Shown: positions 44,376 through 56,629 of the stretch, piece by piece
Numbering within the stretch: the first letter of the stretch is position 1
Layout: the number at the start of each line of letters is the position of its first letter
The notes under the pieces: generated by a model
What the model was told of the DNA's origin: nothing
The model's input: the letters and a program-made list of their open reading frames with translations, nothing else
Database searches by the model: none
Program-made: the position numbers and the translations under genes
Assembly: GCA_035771165.1 (NCBI GenBank)
Contig: JAWNZC010000230.1
Location: 124,001-188,000 of the forward strand
Source: Paragorgia papillata
Taxonomy: Eukaryota > Cnidaria > Anthozoa > Scleralcyonacea > Coralliidae
Direction of reading: 5' to 3'
DNA length: 64,000 nucleotides

Positions 44376-46700
44376 CGTGGAAAGGGAGACTAATTAGTCT
44401 CCCTTCAGATTTTAGACTTGTCGTTTACATGGTACAAATTTCGAACACAATTACCAAGTGCCAAGTTAAAAGTATGGTTAAAGTATGATAAAAAATTATA
44501 AACTGATAAAGTCAGACAATGTCAACCAACATATACGCACTCCGTGATATGCAGTTTATACTCTATATATAACACCTTTAGCCGAAAATATCCTATTTTA
44601 GGAAAAGATGGAAGGAATAAGTCAAATTGTCCGAAATTTTCAGATTAGCCTACTCTTACCAAGATAAAACTATAGTTAAAATATCAAGAGAAACCATGGA
44701 GTCAAACACTGTGAACCAACACATCACCCCATATATGCGGTTTTTACTCTCTCTATATATAACACCTTTAGCCGAAAATACCCCATTTTAGGAAAAGATG
44801 GAAGGAATAAGTCAAATTGTCCGAAATTTTCAGATTAGCCTACTCTTACCAAGATAAAACTATAGTTAAAATATCAAGAGAAACCATGGAGTCAAACACT
44901 GTGAACCAACACATCACCCCATATATGCGGTTTTTACTCTCTCTATATATAACACCTTTAGCCGAAAATACCCCATTTTAGGAAAAGATGGAAGGAATGA
45001 GTCAAATTATCTGAAATTTTCAGATAAGGCTACCTTTACCAAGATAAAACTTTAGTTAAAATATCAAGAAAAATTATAAAATCAAACAATGTGAACTGAG
45101 AGACATTATTCAAGGGAGACTATTTAGTCTCCCCTGCGTGGAAAGGGAGACTAATTAGTCTCCCTTCAGATTTTAGACTTGCCGTTTACATGGTACAAAT
45201 TTGGAACACAATTACCAAGTGCCAAGTTAAAAGTATGCTTAAAGTATCATAAAAAATTATAAACTGATAAAGTCAGACAATGTCAACCAACATATACGCA
45301 CTCCGTGATATGCAGTTCATGCTCTATATATAACACCTTTAGCCGAAAATACCCCATTTTTGGAAATGATGGAAGGAATCGGTCAAATTGTCTGAAATTT
45401 TCAGATTAGTCTACTTTTGCCAAGATAAAACTTTAGTTAAAATATCAAGAGAAACCATGAAGTCAAACAATGTGAACCAACACATCACCCATATATGCGG
45501 TTTTTACTCTCTCTATATATAACACCTTTAGCCGAAAATACCACATTTTTGGAAAGATGGAAGGAATGAGTCAAATTGTCTGAAAGTTTCAGACAAGGCT
45601 ACTTTTACCAAGATAAAACTTTAGTTAAAATATCAAGAAAAATTATAAAATCAAACAATGTGAACTGAGAGACATTATTCAAGGGAGACTATATTTAGTC
45701 TCCCCTGCGTGGAAAGGGAGACTAATTAGTCTCGGTACAAATTTGAACACAATTACCAAGTGCCAAGTTAAAAGTATGGTTAAAGTATTATATATGATTA
45801 TAAACTGACAATGTCGACCAACTTTTGCGCACTCCGTGATATGCAGTTTATACTCTATATATAACACGTTTATTAGCCGAAAATACCCCATTTTTTGAAA
45901 TGATGGAAGAAATCTGTCAAATGGTCTGAAATTTTGAAATGAATTTACTTTTACCAAGTTAGAACTATGGTTATCATCCAGAGAAACCATGAAGTCGAAG
46001 AATGTGAACCAACACATATACAAAACCTTTAGGCCTAAAAAACACTTTTAGGAAATATTGAATAAATTAGTCAAATTTCACGAAATTTTGAAAAGAGTCC
46101 ACTTTTACCATAGTTATTCTAAACATGGTTTGGAAACCCGGCAAACTTCAAAGCGGTCAACAATCAAGCTACGATTCATGTTGAAAGGTACACGAAGGTG
46201 CACAAATCCTTTGTTTTAGGTTTATTAATATTTAAACAGTACGGTTGAGCGATTCAACCCAAACGTTGCTATTGGATGATTGCTTCATTATACAGAAAAC
46301 ACAATATGTTCAGTAACCGTGAAAGTGCACACATTTCCATAAACCTGAACAAAAACATAAAACAATGACTTTTGTTGAGCTTCCAAACCATGTTTCTATT
46401 AACTATGCTTTTACCAAGTTACTGACTATGGGCAAAATATCGGGAGAAACCAAGAAGTCAAACAATGTGAAACAACACAACACCGTCGTATGCAGTTTAA
46501 TTATACTCTCTATTTAACGTCTTTAGGTCAAAAATATTTCATTTTTGAAAAGAAGGAAGAAAAGTGTCAAATTTTCTGAAATTTTGATGTGCAAGTACTT
46601 TTACCAAGTTAGAACTTTAGTTAAAATATCAAGAAAAATTATGAAGTCAGACAATGTTGACCATGCACCACAGTTATATGTAGTTTATACTCGCTATACA
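44376..46700. repeat. About 190-bp satellite with higher-order insert
   Basis: AACACCTTTAGCCGAAAAT recurs at 44571, 44761, 44951, 45332 and 45521, steps of 189-190 bp or twice that. A hairpin block GGGAGACTAATTAGTCTCCC recurs at about 44388, 45144 and 45715 and marks higher-order units. Units near 45860-46120 and 46400-46700 are more diverged. A MITE interrupts at 46121. Confidence 0.9.
46121..46395. mobile_element. 275-bp MITE inside the satellite
   Basis: Ends AAACATGGTTTGGAA and TTCCAAACCATGTTT. The satellite words on either side (CTTTTACCATAGTTATTCT and CTATTAACTATGCTTTTACC) show where it broke in. Confidence 0.7.
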
Positions 46701-46794
46701 AGACATTTAGGTCAATATGTACCTATTCGAAATCGAAGGCGTTTTCTTGTTGAAAATGATACAACAGTGTTGGCATGACCACATGATCATTATT

Positions 46795-46812
46795 ATCGTC
46801 GCCATTATCATT

Positions 46813-46844
<32 letters not shown>

Positions 46845-46951
46845 TATCGTCATCATCCCATCCTGAATGTAACCGTCATTGTCATCGTCGTCATTATCAT
46901 CTTACTTATGATAATATCATCCTATTCTTCATTATCATTATCATATTATTA

Positions 46952-47021
<70 letters not shown>

Positions 47022-47035
47022 GATTATGATTGTTG
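46795..47035. repeat. CAT/ATT trinucleotide microsatellites
   Basis: (CAT)n with CGT and TTA variants from 46795 to 46960, (ATT)n from 46955 to 47020, then a short GTT run. Confidence 0.9.
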
Positions 47036-49434
47036 TTGTTGATAGATATATACATTTAATATATTTAGATAATGCGCTATAAAAATCTGTATGCACGTAT
47101 ATTGTATACACAAGATTATATTAGCAAGAAAGACTATATTATATAGACTATATAATATTGTATTATATGACTATATAATATTATATTCTTTTAATGAAGG
47201 TTACTTAAAATATATTTGCCACTGATCGTTCTCAGAAAATTGTATTTAAGTGCTTGGTTATTTAACTTTATACGGTTGTCGCTATATATAAATTATAAAT
47301 GGTATATATTTTTAGAATTCTCAGTAAAGCATGACACCCAGACAGTCATCCTGAATAAATATTCGCCTTATTCGGTGCAGGTCTGAGACAGCATGACTGC
47401 TTCTTAAAAGACTTTTAATACGCGTCAAACCCGACCGTTTCAGACCTTCAGAGAATGTTGATTATCATTGCGCGCGTATTCCGTAGTGAAGTAAAGCGCT
47501 TGATTTATAAGCTTGCCTAATATATATATTTTCAGAGTATGAGAGTTGACGCTCAGACTACATGCACTAGCTATCAAGCTATGCTCAGACTTAGATATCT
47601 TGACTTATTAGTAACTTAAAGAAATCGATTATTGAGTGGCAAGTTGTTTCAATTTGTATCACCCTTACTGAACTCATATACTTCAACTCATCAAGTCTTG
47701 ATCAAGACATCAACTTTTATATAAATTCCAAAAGCAAATCCAAAGATTTTGTGCTCTTTACCGATCTTATATTATAGCCGATGAGATTGATGTCAATATA
47801 ATCGAAAGGTCGTATTACACTTGCTATGAATAACATATAAGGCGATTATGCCATATATGGCATGGGCCCTCTCGTGTATTTGGGTCCTCCTTCTCATAAT
47901 GATAAATACCGCATTATTCAAAATGGCTGAATATAAATAAAGGAACGCCGAACACAGAAGAAGAAATACAGGTTAGCCTGACGTGCCCCCTTGCTCGGAT
48001 ATAGTATCGCAGGACTCTCAAACTGGGCAGAATGAAAGAAGCACGCTGGGCTGGTACGATAAATTTGGACAATAAATTTGCGACATATGACCATCGTGAA
48101 GAGCTAAGACGACAACTTCAATGACGACGTCCTCCAAATAAAATAATTTTAGTTATGAAACAAAGAGAAGATAGCTGATAAACTCTGCTGCTCTAGAAAA
48201 TTTATTATGTGTACTCTTCAACAGAACACTACTGCAGGAATCCATGTTCACAGAGTAGCCTAGCTTTAGTAAATCATAACAAATATTGTCTTCCTTGAAC
48301 TGTTGAGAACTTCGCGTCCTAGAAATCAAAATCGACCGAAGTGATGAGCTACTCTGTCCATGCAATAATACTATGTTATGTTTATTACAAGTTTTGAAGC
48401 GGTTGCCTAGTAGTGAATAGAGCAGAGTGGCATAATGTGGCGCGATTAATCGCAGTGTCATTTTCTTGGAAACCAGCGAATGTCTCATGATCAGGTTTCA
48501 CGCCTTAATTGTTATACTTTAAACAAAACCAAGCAAGCACCACGAAGCTTTGCAAAGTACGTATATTAAAAACAGTTTGACAGTCCTTGATCACATCCTA
48601 TTTTTGCAAATTAAACTTAGAACAGTTATATAGATGTGATAAAATGTTTTAGAATTTAGAATTGCGTAAGCACATATACGCAAACGCGTACCTATTTTTA
48701 AAAGTGTTATATAAATAAACCATAGATTTTGCATAAGAGACCTTTGTTTGTATTGTTACGAGGGCCTTATATCGAATACAGTTTGCTGCGCGAGGGCATC
48801 GCAACCAAGTGGGATCTTTTATTACTGATACTGGCCAAGGACGGTTATGCCACGACACAAACAACAGGTTGCTTTATGAATCTTCCAGAACGCGGATTAT
48901 ATCGTAGCTATACATGCAGGTTTATGACATCATAAACTATTTTGATTGAATGACGTACACTTATTAACTGCATATTCACACTAAATGCTGATGAGAAACA
49001 TGCATGCAGTTAGTTTGCACAAGAATGACATATCCACTAAACTTTGAACCTAATGGATTTGAAAACTGATGAGGCAAGCAAAAATAAATAATTTACCGTG
49101 CAGAACGGGGATTACACAGACGATCTGTTAAATAGCGATTGTGAAAGAATCTTGAATAATTGTGCATTAAATTGTGCGTTTTAACGCATTTTAGTACTTG
49201 TCACGCTACTGAACCGGATTGGGTCAACTTGCTTAGAATCGAAAGACTTGTCTCTTACAAGATTTAAAATATTACCAAAAGCACTAAAGCAGTAACGAAG
49301 GTTCCACAATAAACGCATATAAACACAAATCAGGAAATGGTCAGAAACAGTCTGCTCTCTGACTTTGAGCTGTTTCTCTCACGCACGGTTTTTCTGTTGA
49401 AAGTAAAAGCACGGCTGATTTGGCACAAAAAAAT
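47036..49434. other. Spacer, nothing recognised
   Basis: AT-rich. The longest frame (48153-48488, minus, 111 codons) has no recognisable motif and poor codon texture. No RNA gene or element end identified. Confidence 0.35.
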
Positions 49435-50390
49435 TTAACACGTTAAATGAATTAATCTTGTTTGACGTTGCCAGCTTGCCAAATTGTCTGGGACGTGAAA
49501 CATGGTCCTACTTCTGTCTTCATGTGTCAGCCTATGAATTAAATTACTTGGGGAATATGTTGAGTGGTGGGGGGTGAGGACGATAGTGGCACCACCACAG
49601 TCATCGGACGTTGGTTGAAATCCATTATGGGAGGAATTTGAAAATTGGCTTCGATTTCCTCGATTCATTTTACCCTCGATTCCACCACAGTTTGTAGAAT
49701 TCCACTTTGTTTATCATGATCATGACGCCTTGAAGCTTTTCCTAAAAAGGGGAGGCATACTTGGAGTTGGGGTTGTCGCTCTTGCGTGGACTGATTTGCA
49801 TTAGTGACATGGTTGAACAGGTTCCTCTCTTCCTCAAGAAGGGACATGGTATACTATGCATGGAAGAAATCGCAGTGATCGCGTTTAATACACCAACCCC
49901 TACGAAACAGGAAAGGGCATGGGATGGTATTTTTGTAAGGTGTGGGTTGGTTTTTATTCGTGACTGCAGAAGGAATACGAATATTTTCCCTCGAAACAGA
50001 TGGTTCTTTTCCTCGAACAGATGGTTCTTCAGCAAAACTTTTATTCTGGGTTCTATCTTCATTCAGTTCCATATTCACTTGATGCTTTTCTTGAGGTTTT
50101 ACTTTATTTAGATTGGTTGATTTCTGATTTGTTTTGTCGTTCAACATTAGGGATCTTTGACTTAATTCGTTCAAATCGTTGTTTAATTCATGCACCAGCC
50201 TCTTCCTCCACATAATATTTGTATTGTCTTTTGAAGCCTGTTTGGGCTATCAGTTGTAATTTGAAATTCAAATTTTCTACCGAGAGCTGATTGATCTCCT
50301 CTTGTTGTAATTTTATGGTGGTTTTCATCTCGTTTTGCCTTATTTCAAGGGTTTTAACCTCAGAGTCAAACCTCATTTGGGTTGCTCTTA

Positions 50391-50975
50391 GCTATCCTTA
50401 GCCATACTTAGCTATCCTTAGCCATACTTAGCTATCCTTAACCATACTTAGCTATCCTTAGCTATCCTTAGCCATACTTAGCTATCCTTAACCATACTTA
50501 GCTATCCTTAACCATACTTAGCTCTCCTTAGCTATCCTTAGCCATACTTAGCTCTCCTTAGCCATACTCAGCTCTCCTTAACCATACTTAGCTCTCCTTA
50601 GCTCTCCTTAGCCATACTTAGCCATACTTAGCTCTCCTTAGCTATCCTTAGCCATACTTAGCTATCCTTAGCTGTCCTTAGCTCTCCTTAGCCATACTTA
50701 GCTATCCTTAACCATACTTAGCTCTCCTTAGCTATCCTTAGCCATACTTAACTATCCTTAACCATACTTAGGTATCCTTAACCATACTTAGCTCTCCTTA
50801 GCTATCCTTAGCCATACTTAACTATACTTAGCTATCCTTAGCCATACTTAGCTCTCCTTAGCTATCCTTAGCTCTCCTTAGCCATACTTAGCTATCCTTA
50901 GCCATACTTAGCTATCCTCAGCCATACTTAGCTATCCTTAACCATAGTTAGCTCTCCTTAGCTCTGTTTAGCTCT
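50391..50975. repeat. 10-bp satellite arm, left
   Basis: About 58 units of CTTAGCTATC, CTTAGCCATA and CTTAGCTCTC types in irregular order. Confidence 0.95.
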
Positions 50976-51953
50976 CTTCAAACAACGTATTTATATTGGC
51001 TAATCCCACAAATTGTCGCACCATTTTTTTTGCCATTTTTGTTCCGTTATAACTGTTTTTACCTACCATAACCTGATCATCTCTTGTTTCAATCAATAAC
51101 GCAACGTACTCGAGCTACAGATCACAACAGATTTTATACGGCAAGGACCAATTTCCAGTTATATATATGACTCGCCCATAATGAAATCAGGTTCTTTTTT
51201 AATAATTTTAGTGGGAAAGAAACTTTAAGAGTTAAACAAAAACACTCGATAGTATGTATCGAATGCTTGATAGAGCTTCTCAAAGAAGAGAGAGTCATGG
51301 TTGTATTATACCTAAATTTCGGAAAGTTCTCATGTGGTTATGAAATTGCATTTATAATACACAAGGCAAGCATAAGCATATTATGTGAGGGGGCAGGGTA
51401 CGCAATTGCGCGAAAAAATATTTGGAAAAGAGAAATGTCGTGCACTTTTGCTAAAAATTCAGGCAATTACGATATGTATTGCTCTAAAATGATAAAAAAA
51501 ATATTTCATACGTTAAGCTATAAAATACGGTCCGAAAATCAATATATGACTTCAGTTAATTTTTTTAAATTAATTTTAATACAAAATCCATTTTGAACTT
51601 CAAGGTTCCGTTTGAACTTTGAAGACTATACTATATACATGCGTATATACAAACATTTATTATCCACTCCCTAAAAAGGGCTTTTCAGAGGTGAAAAACA
51701 TTACATGTATAGTAATAAAGTTACATATTCAAAATGAACAAATAAAGTTAAAGATAGCATTTTATAATTAAAATTATTAAAAATGACTTAATCAAGCCCT
51801 GTAAAAAATTGTTCTTTAATTGGATAGTCTTAACATGCATGTGCTATGATTAATAATTATAAAATATAGATTATGATGAACTCAATTTTTTGATTTTAGA
51901 ATACTAACAAAAACGTTTCTACGATATATCATTGCCAATTAAACAGTTAACAG

Positions 51954-52307
51954 TTACTCCTCTAATTGAGAAATAAACTGTTGAATTTGGTCTTCAAGTA
52001 CCCGGTATAACAACTCCTTTTTCTTTTTTAGAGTTTCTATTTTTCTCCTGACTTGTTTCTCTTTCTTTTGTCCTATGTGACTGTAGCCAAATAGTCTCTC
52101 TGCTTCCACTACGCTAGCGTTGAAACTCTTAGTAAGATGTTCTACAAATGGTTCACAATCATCTGCTGTAAGAACATCCTGATCTATGAGTATATGCTGA
52201 AGAAAAATAAAATTTTCTTCGTCCGTCCATTTTCCATATGTGAGTTTCTCGTTTTCTTCATTCATATAAGTTGCATAAGAAATTGACTGGTGTGACATAC
52301 GCCACAT
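51954..52307 (-). CDS. Small Myb/SANT-like DNA-binding protein
   Basis: 117 residues. The N-terminal third has YGKWTDEENFIFLQHIL (about 24-40), the W-x-(D/E)-E-E pattern that begins a Myb/SANT or trihelix repeat, followed by two helices. The C-terminus is strongly basic then coiled (KKEKQVRRKIETLKKKKELL). Known: transposons of several superfamilies encode a separate SANT/Myb protein that binds element ends or helps nuclear import. It is the only good frame in the core, and the repeat arms are natural binding targets. It begins about 110 bases inside the inner inverted repeat. It could instead be a captured host fragment. The first ATG at 52307 is one option; a second Met at residue 15 also fits. 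Confidence 0.55.
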   Translation of the reverse strand: MWRMSHQSISYATYMNEENEKLTYGKWTDEENFIFLQHILIDQDVLTADDCEPFVEHLTKSFNASVVEAERLFGYSHIGQKKEKQVRRKIETLKKKKELLYRVLEDQIQQFISQLEE

Positions 52308-52464
52308 TCAATCACCAAATATCGCAATTTTTCTACTTTTTAGAACGATTGCGCCAACGCTGCGACTTATTTTTTAAGCGTTGCAAGGTGTAACACACCT
52401 CTTGCAACTTGCCTTGCGACAATTTGTGGGATTAGCCAATATAAATACGTTGTTTGAAGAGAGC

Positions 52465-53900
52465 TAAACAGAGCTAAGGAGAGCTAAGTATGGCTAAGGA
52501 TAGCTAAGTTTGGCTAAGGAGAGCTAAGGAGCGCTAAGTATGGCTAAGCATGGCTAAGGATAGCTAAGGAGAGCTAAGTATGGCTAAGGAGAGCTAAGGA
52601 TAGCTAAGTATGGCTAAGGAGAGCTAAGGATAGCTAAGGAGAGCTAAGTATGCCTAAGGATAGCTAAGTATGGCTAAGGATAGCTAAGTATGGCTAAGGA
52701 GAGCTAAGGAGAGCTAAGGAGAGCTAAGTTAGGCTAAGGATAGCTACGTATGGCTAAGGATAGCTAAGTATGGCTAAGGAGAGCTAAGGAGAGCTAAGGA
52801 TAGCTAAGTATGGCTAAGGATAGCTAAGTATGGCTAAGGATAGCTAAGTATGGCTAAGGATAGCTAAGTATGGCTAAGGAGAGCTAAGGATAGCTAAGGA
52901 GAGCTAAGTATGGTTAAGGATAGCTAAGGATAGCTAATGAGAGCTAAGGATAGCTAAGGAGAGCTAAGTATGGCTAAGCATGGCTAAGGATAGCTAAGGA
53001 GAGCTAAGGAGAGCTAAGTATGGCTAAGGATAGCTAAGTATGGTTAAGGAGAGCTAAGGAGAGCTAAGTATGGCTAAGGATAGCTAAGTATGGTTAAGGA
53101 TAGCTAAGTATGGCTAAGGAGAGCTAAGGAGAGCTAAGGAGAGCTAAGTATGGCTAAGGATAGCTAAGTATGGTTAAGGATAGCTAAGTATGGCTAAGGA
53201 GAGCTAAGGAGAGCTAAGGAGAGCTAAGTATGGCTAAGGATAGCTAAGTATGGTTAAGGAGAGCTAAGTATGGCTAAGGATAGCTAAGTATGGTTAAGGA
53301 TAGCTAAGTATGGCTAAGGAGAGCTAAGGAGAGCTAAGGAGAGCTAAGTATGGCTAAGGATAGCTAAGTATGGCTAAGGAGAGCTAAGGAGAGCTAAGGA
53401 GAGCTAAGTATGGTTAAGGATAGCTAAGTATGGCTAAGGATAGCCAAGTATGGCTAAGGATAGCTAAGTATGGCTAAGGATAGCTAAGTATGGCTAAGGA
53501 GAGCTAAGGATAGCTAAGGAGAGCTAAGTATGGTTAAGGATAGCTAAGTATGGCTAAGGAGAGCTAAGGATAGCTAAGTATGGCTAAGGATAGCTAAGGA
53601 GAGCTAAGTATGGCTAAGTATGGCTAAGGAGAGCTAAGGAGAGCTAAGTATGGTTAAGGATAGCTAAGGATAGCTAAGGAGAGCTAAGTATGGCTAAGAA
53701 GAGCTAAGGAGAGCTAAGTATGGTTAAGGATAGCTAAGTATGGCTAAGGATAGCTAAGTATGGCTAAGGATAGCTAAGTATGGTTAAGGAGAGCTAAGTA
53801 TGGCTAAGGATAGCTAAGTATGGTTAAGGATAGCTAAGTATATGGCTAAGGAGAGCTAAGTATGGTTAAGGAGAGCTAAAGATAACTAAAGATAACTAAG
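52465..53900. repeat. 10-bp satellite arm, right (inverted)
   Basis: About 143 units of the complementary GAGAGCTAAG, GATAGCTAAG and TATGGCTAAG types. Longer than the left arm, with internal blocks of about 130 bp that repeat (for example near 53090-53330). Confidence 0.95.
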
Positions 53901-53973
53901 GAGGTATAAGGAGGTGTAAGGTTGTTTAAGGAAGAGTTCCCATTTGGGAGAGCACCCTATTTCGGTTGTTCAT

Positions 53974-55104
53974 ATATCGAGAAAGCGCCCTCTTCTTCGA
54001 TACAATACAACACGATCAACTGGTCTTTCTTCAACGCACTAGACTCGCTCTCTATCACTTCCATGATCCGAATGACGACAACTTCCGCCCGCTACATTTG
54101 ATAATATAGTTTGTTCGCAAAGCATTGTGGGATAGGCTGAACACCTCCTCTGCCCCTCCAATAAAAAAAAATCTTCCGCCGCCGCTGGGGCAGCGAAAGA
54201 AATCCTTGTATAATAAATAATGAGCAGTCTCTTATTTGATATAACCCGGTTATTGCTATTGTTTTTAGTGTTATTTGAATAGACTTTGATGTGTAAATGC
54301 TAAATGGTACTAGTATGTGCTGTCCACCTATATAACCGCCCTGCTGACCCATCGCGTGCGCCTCGTTACCAGTATTCTACCCGTCGTATTCTATTTTCTA
54401 TAATGTTCTTACATGAAGTATCCAGTTATTGCCCGGTTGCATTCCCGGTTGAATGACCAGAAAATGGAAGCAAAACATACCTCGTATTGGAATTTGATGT
54501 TATAGTATTTTCGATGGGCATTCGTCGCGATTTCACAAGAATTCAAGACCAAAAGACTTGAAATAATGAGGTACAACGAATGCAACGAGCGACCAGGTGG
54601 TGGTGTCTGCTGGTATTTAAGCTAGTATGGTTATTATATGGAAATGTTTTTGTTTGAGTTGCATAGTGAAAAGGACGTGAAGTGTTAGGAATTTTAGAAA
54701 CGAAATGCTGACGTTTCGAGCAGAGTAATTTGAGTATTAAATGAGCAAATAGCAAGCGTTTAAAAAAGATTTACTTATGTTTTAAATACGAATTTAATCA
54801 AGTCAGCAGTTTAATATTCCATTCTAGCGCCATAACGCAAAAAGAAGCAAGGCAAAAGTGTTCAGACAATTATTATATGCAATAGAAAAAATGTTTCGTG
54901 TTTCCATCAAGTTATAGATAGTGAAATGTATATATTTTTTTATAAATATTAACAAGAAAAACTAACAAATATATCTATCTCACAATAGGTGAGCATGAAT
55001 CAAGCCATGTTCCATTGAAATGTTATTTTGTTCCATTGAAATGTTATTTTATAAATATGGTATATTATAACACATAATTCACGAGAAAAACATGCTTCGT
55101 TTTA
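53974..55104. other. Spacer, nothing firm
   Basis: No gene or RNA recognised. Small frames at 54092-54352 and 54543-54755 (minus) lack motifs. Confidence 0.35.
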
Positions 55105-55397
55105 CAGTCAAACCGGATGTTCTTTACCGCACTACCTTGCAATATTGACAGCAACATTGCAATGTTGACTGCAATCGGTAGACGGCAACTTCTTCGCAAG
55201 TTGGTAAAAAATCGCATTTTAAATATCGAACTTCACATAATATGAAGTTTACTTAGAGTTAGTTATTCTGACTTTCAATAGAACTTCATATTATGTGAAG
55301 TTCGATATTTAAAATGCGAATTTTTAACAACTTAGCTGTGTACCGATTGCAATCAACATTGCAACGTTGCGCGGTACATGAACATCCGGTTGGACTG
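55105..55397. mobile_element. 293-bp mariner-like MITE
   Basis: Ends CAGTCAAACCGGATGTTC and GAACATCCGGTTGGACTG, flanked by TA on each side (55103-55104, 55398-55399). Inner arms ATCGAACTTCACATAATATG mirrored at 55285-55310. TA duplication and CAGT ends fit Tc1/mariner. Confidence 0.8.
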
Positions 55398-55483
55398 TAA
55401 TAGCCTTTGGCATTCTGCTGCATGAAGGCAATTAAAACAAACATGTGCGACATTTTACCATTTTAAAACTAAAGTACTATTGT

Positions 55484-56629
55484 TTATCGTTGAAACCATC
55501 TTACTTTCTGTTCTGGGGTCCAATTGCATTCATCCGACTCCAGAAACCACATGACAATATCCCTTAAATTATCTGGGAATTTCGCTGGGTGTTGTTTGAT
55601 TGCTGACAACCAGTAAGAGCGCATATCACCATAGAAGACAAAGAGCTCTTCTGGTTTTTTGGTAGCTGGAAGTTCCTTTGCGGCCAATAAGACGAGTTGA
55701 TCTTTTTCACGTTTGTAGTACACAGTGGCGAGTTTCTCAGCGTCGTCGTTAACTCTTTTCCAGTCTTCGTCATGGATCTCTGTGAATTTGCTTTTTCTAC
55801 TCATCTCTTGCACCTGTTGCAGTGATTCCAGAACGTGTTTCTGATTGGCAAATCTTGCGTGGCAGTTTGCGTCGTCTTCTGAATCTGCGTCAAACCATCT
55901 TTTCCCCACATCTGCATGAATGGCGTAGAGTCTCGAACTGTTGGAAGAATCTAGTTCGGCTTGGGTAGTGGAATGCGTGGCATACATACATATGTAGGTA
56001 TCTTTGGGTACCAGTTGGTGGTGGGGTTTGATAAAGAGGCCACGTCCAGCACCAGCTATAGTGCTTTCACGCACGAAGCACCATCCCTCCATTGTAAGAT
56101 TGGACTCGATAACCTTGAAAAAAAATTGGTCACCCTCTTGACTGTCTGGTGGATCCTCACCATCGCCAGAGGATCTTGCATTCGTTGACAGCCAGGTTCG
56201 TTCTGGATGTTGTTCACCGGACACGTTCTTGATTGGCACCTTTTCCCGGGGGGTTTCAGATCCTCTCAGGTTCCATGGCATGTAAGGCGATGCTTGCGTC
56301 TCCTCCGGCAGGCGAAACATTCCGACTTTGTTAACCATTGCCTCTTTCATGCCATCCTCCAAAAATTTGTCGAGACCATATTTGAAGTATGGATAAGTGT
56401 AGCCTTTAGTTGCCAGCAAATGGGTGATGTTTTCAAAGTTTTCGTTGTCGTCGAGACTGGTAACGTAGATGTCGACCAGGCGCCTTCCGTAGTGGTCGCG
56501 TTCGGTGTGCCACACTGCCTTGGAAATGTCCTTACTCTTGGTCAGCATGAAAAATTCATCATGCTCAGAAATGATTTGTCGAACAGCGCGTAGAGCTTCG
56601 ATTCCAATGTGAACTTTTCCTAAGAACAC
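55484..56629 (-). CDS. SNase-like plus SET-domain protein, C-terminal exon
   Basis: 381 codons to a stop at 55484. Residues 35-122 look like the second half of a staphylococcal-nuclease (SNc) domain: VWHTERDHYGRRLVDIYV, an N-x-x-x-LLATKGYTYP strand, then an A-x-x-x-K-x-GMF turn and SPYMPWNLRG. Residues 187-340 look like a SET domain: ESTIAGAGRGLF, YICMYA, WFDADSEDDANCHARFANQ, LLAAKELPATKKPEELFVFYGDMRSYW. SET domains methylate lysines; here the usual NHSC motif is replaced by ARFANQ, so activity is uncertain. The first half of the SNc fold is missing and the frame is open upstream; an acceptor-like GTGTTCTTAG lies at about 56624, so this is probably a terminal exon. A gypsy pol fragment ends about 10 bases upstream. 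Confidence 0.55.
   Translation of the reverse strand: MFLGKVHIGIEALRAVRQIISEHDEFFMLTKSKDISKAVWHTERDHYGRRLVDIYVTSLDDNENFENITHLLATKGYTYPYFKYGLDKFLEDGMKEAMVNKVGMFRLPEETQASPYMPWNLRGSETPREKVPIKNVSGEQHPERTWLSTNARSSGDGEDPPDSQEGDQFFFKVIESNLTMEGWCFVRESTIAGAGRGLFIKPHHQLVPKDTYICMYATHSTTQAELDSSNSSRLYAIHADVGKRWFDADSEDDANCHARFANQKHVLESLQQVQEMSRKSKFTEIHDEDWKRVNDDAEKLATVYYKREKDQLVLLAAKELPATKKPEELFVFYGDMRSYWLSAIKQHPAKFPDNLRDIVMWFLESDECNWTPEQKVRWFQR

Larger units (their letters stand above)
50382..53940. mobile_element. Satellite-armed element carrying a SANT-like gene
   Basis: Flanked by direct 8-bp repeat CATTTGGG (50374-50381 and 53941-53948). Left arm is an array of TTAGCTATCC/TTAGCCATAC; right arm is the inverted array AGCTAAGGAT/AGCTAAGTATGG, 2.5 times longer. 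Just inside the arms lies a true inverted repeat of about 60 bp (GACAATTTGTGGGATTAGCC word at about 52418, complement at about 51000). The core holds the 117-codon gene at 51954-52307. Outermost bases match only as CTCTT. No DDE transposase is seen, so it is non-autonomous or of unfamiliar type. It interrupts the CCCH gene. Confidence 0.7.
49435..53973 (-). pseudogene. CCCH zinc-finger gene, split by a 3.56-kb insertion
   Basis: Reading the minus strand: an ATG at 53973 opens a short frame to 53949; after the inserted element it continues in phase from 50381 as a coiled coil (EVKTLEIRQNEMKTTIKLQQ). A frameshift near 50190-50213 moves to a frame with a CCCH finger (CPFLFRRGWCIKRDHCDFFH, pattern C-x8-C-x5-C-x3-H) ending 49854. 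A second finger start (CPFLRKRGTC) is in another frame near 49790-49860, and a Gln/Ser/Pro-rich tail runs to 49435. So at least two frameshifts plus the insertion. CCCH fingers usually bind RNA. Similar coiled-coil/CCCH frames occur with retroelements in some invertebrates (from memory, not checked), so this could be element-derived. Confidence 0.55.

Noticed and set aside
49060..49090. CTGATGAGGCAAGC as a hammerhead core
   Set aside because: No GAAA box and no stem I partner.
50391..53900. CRISPR-like array
   Set aside because: Units are contiguous 10-mers without unique spacers, in a eukaryotic setting.
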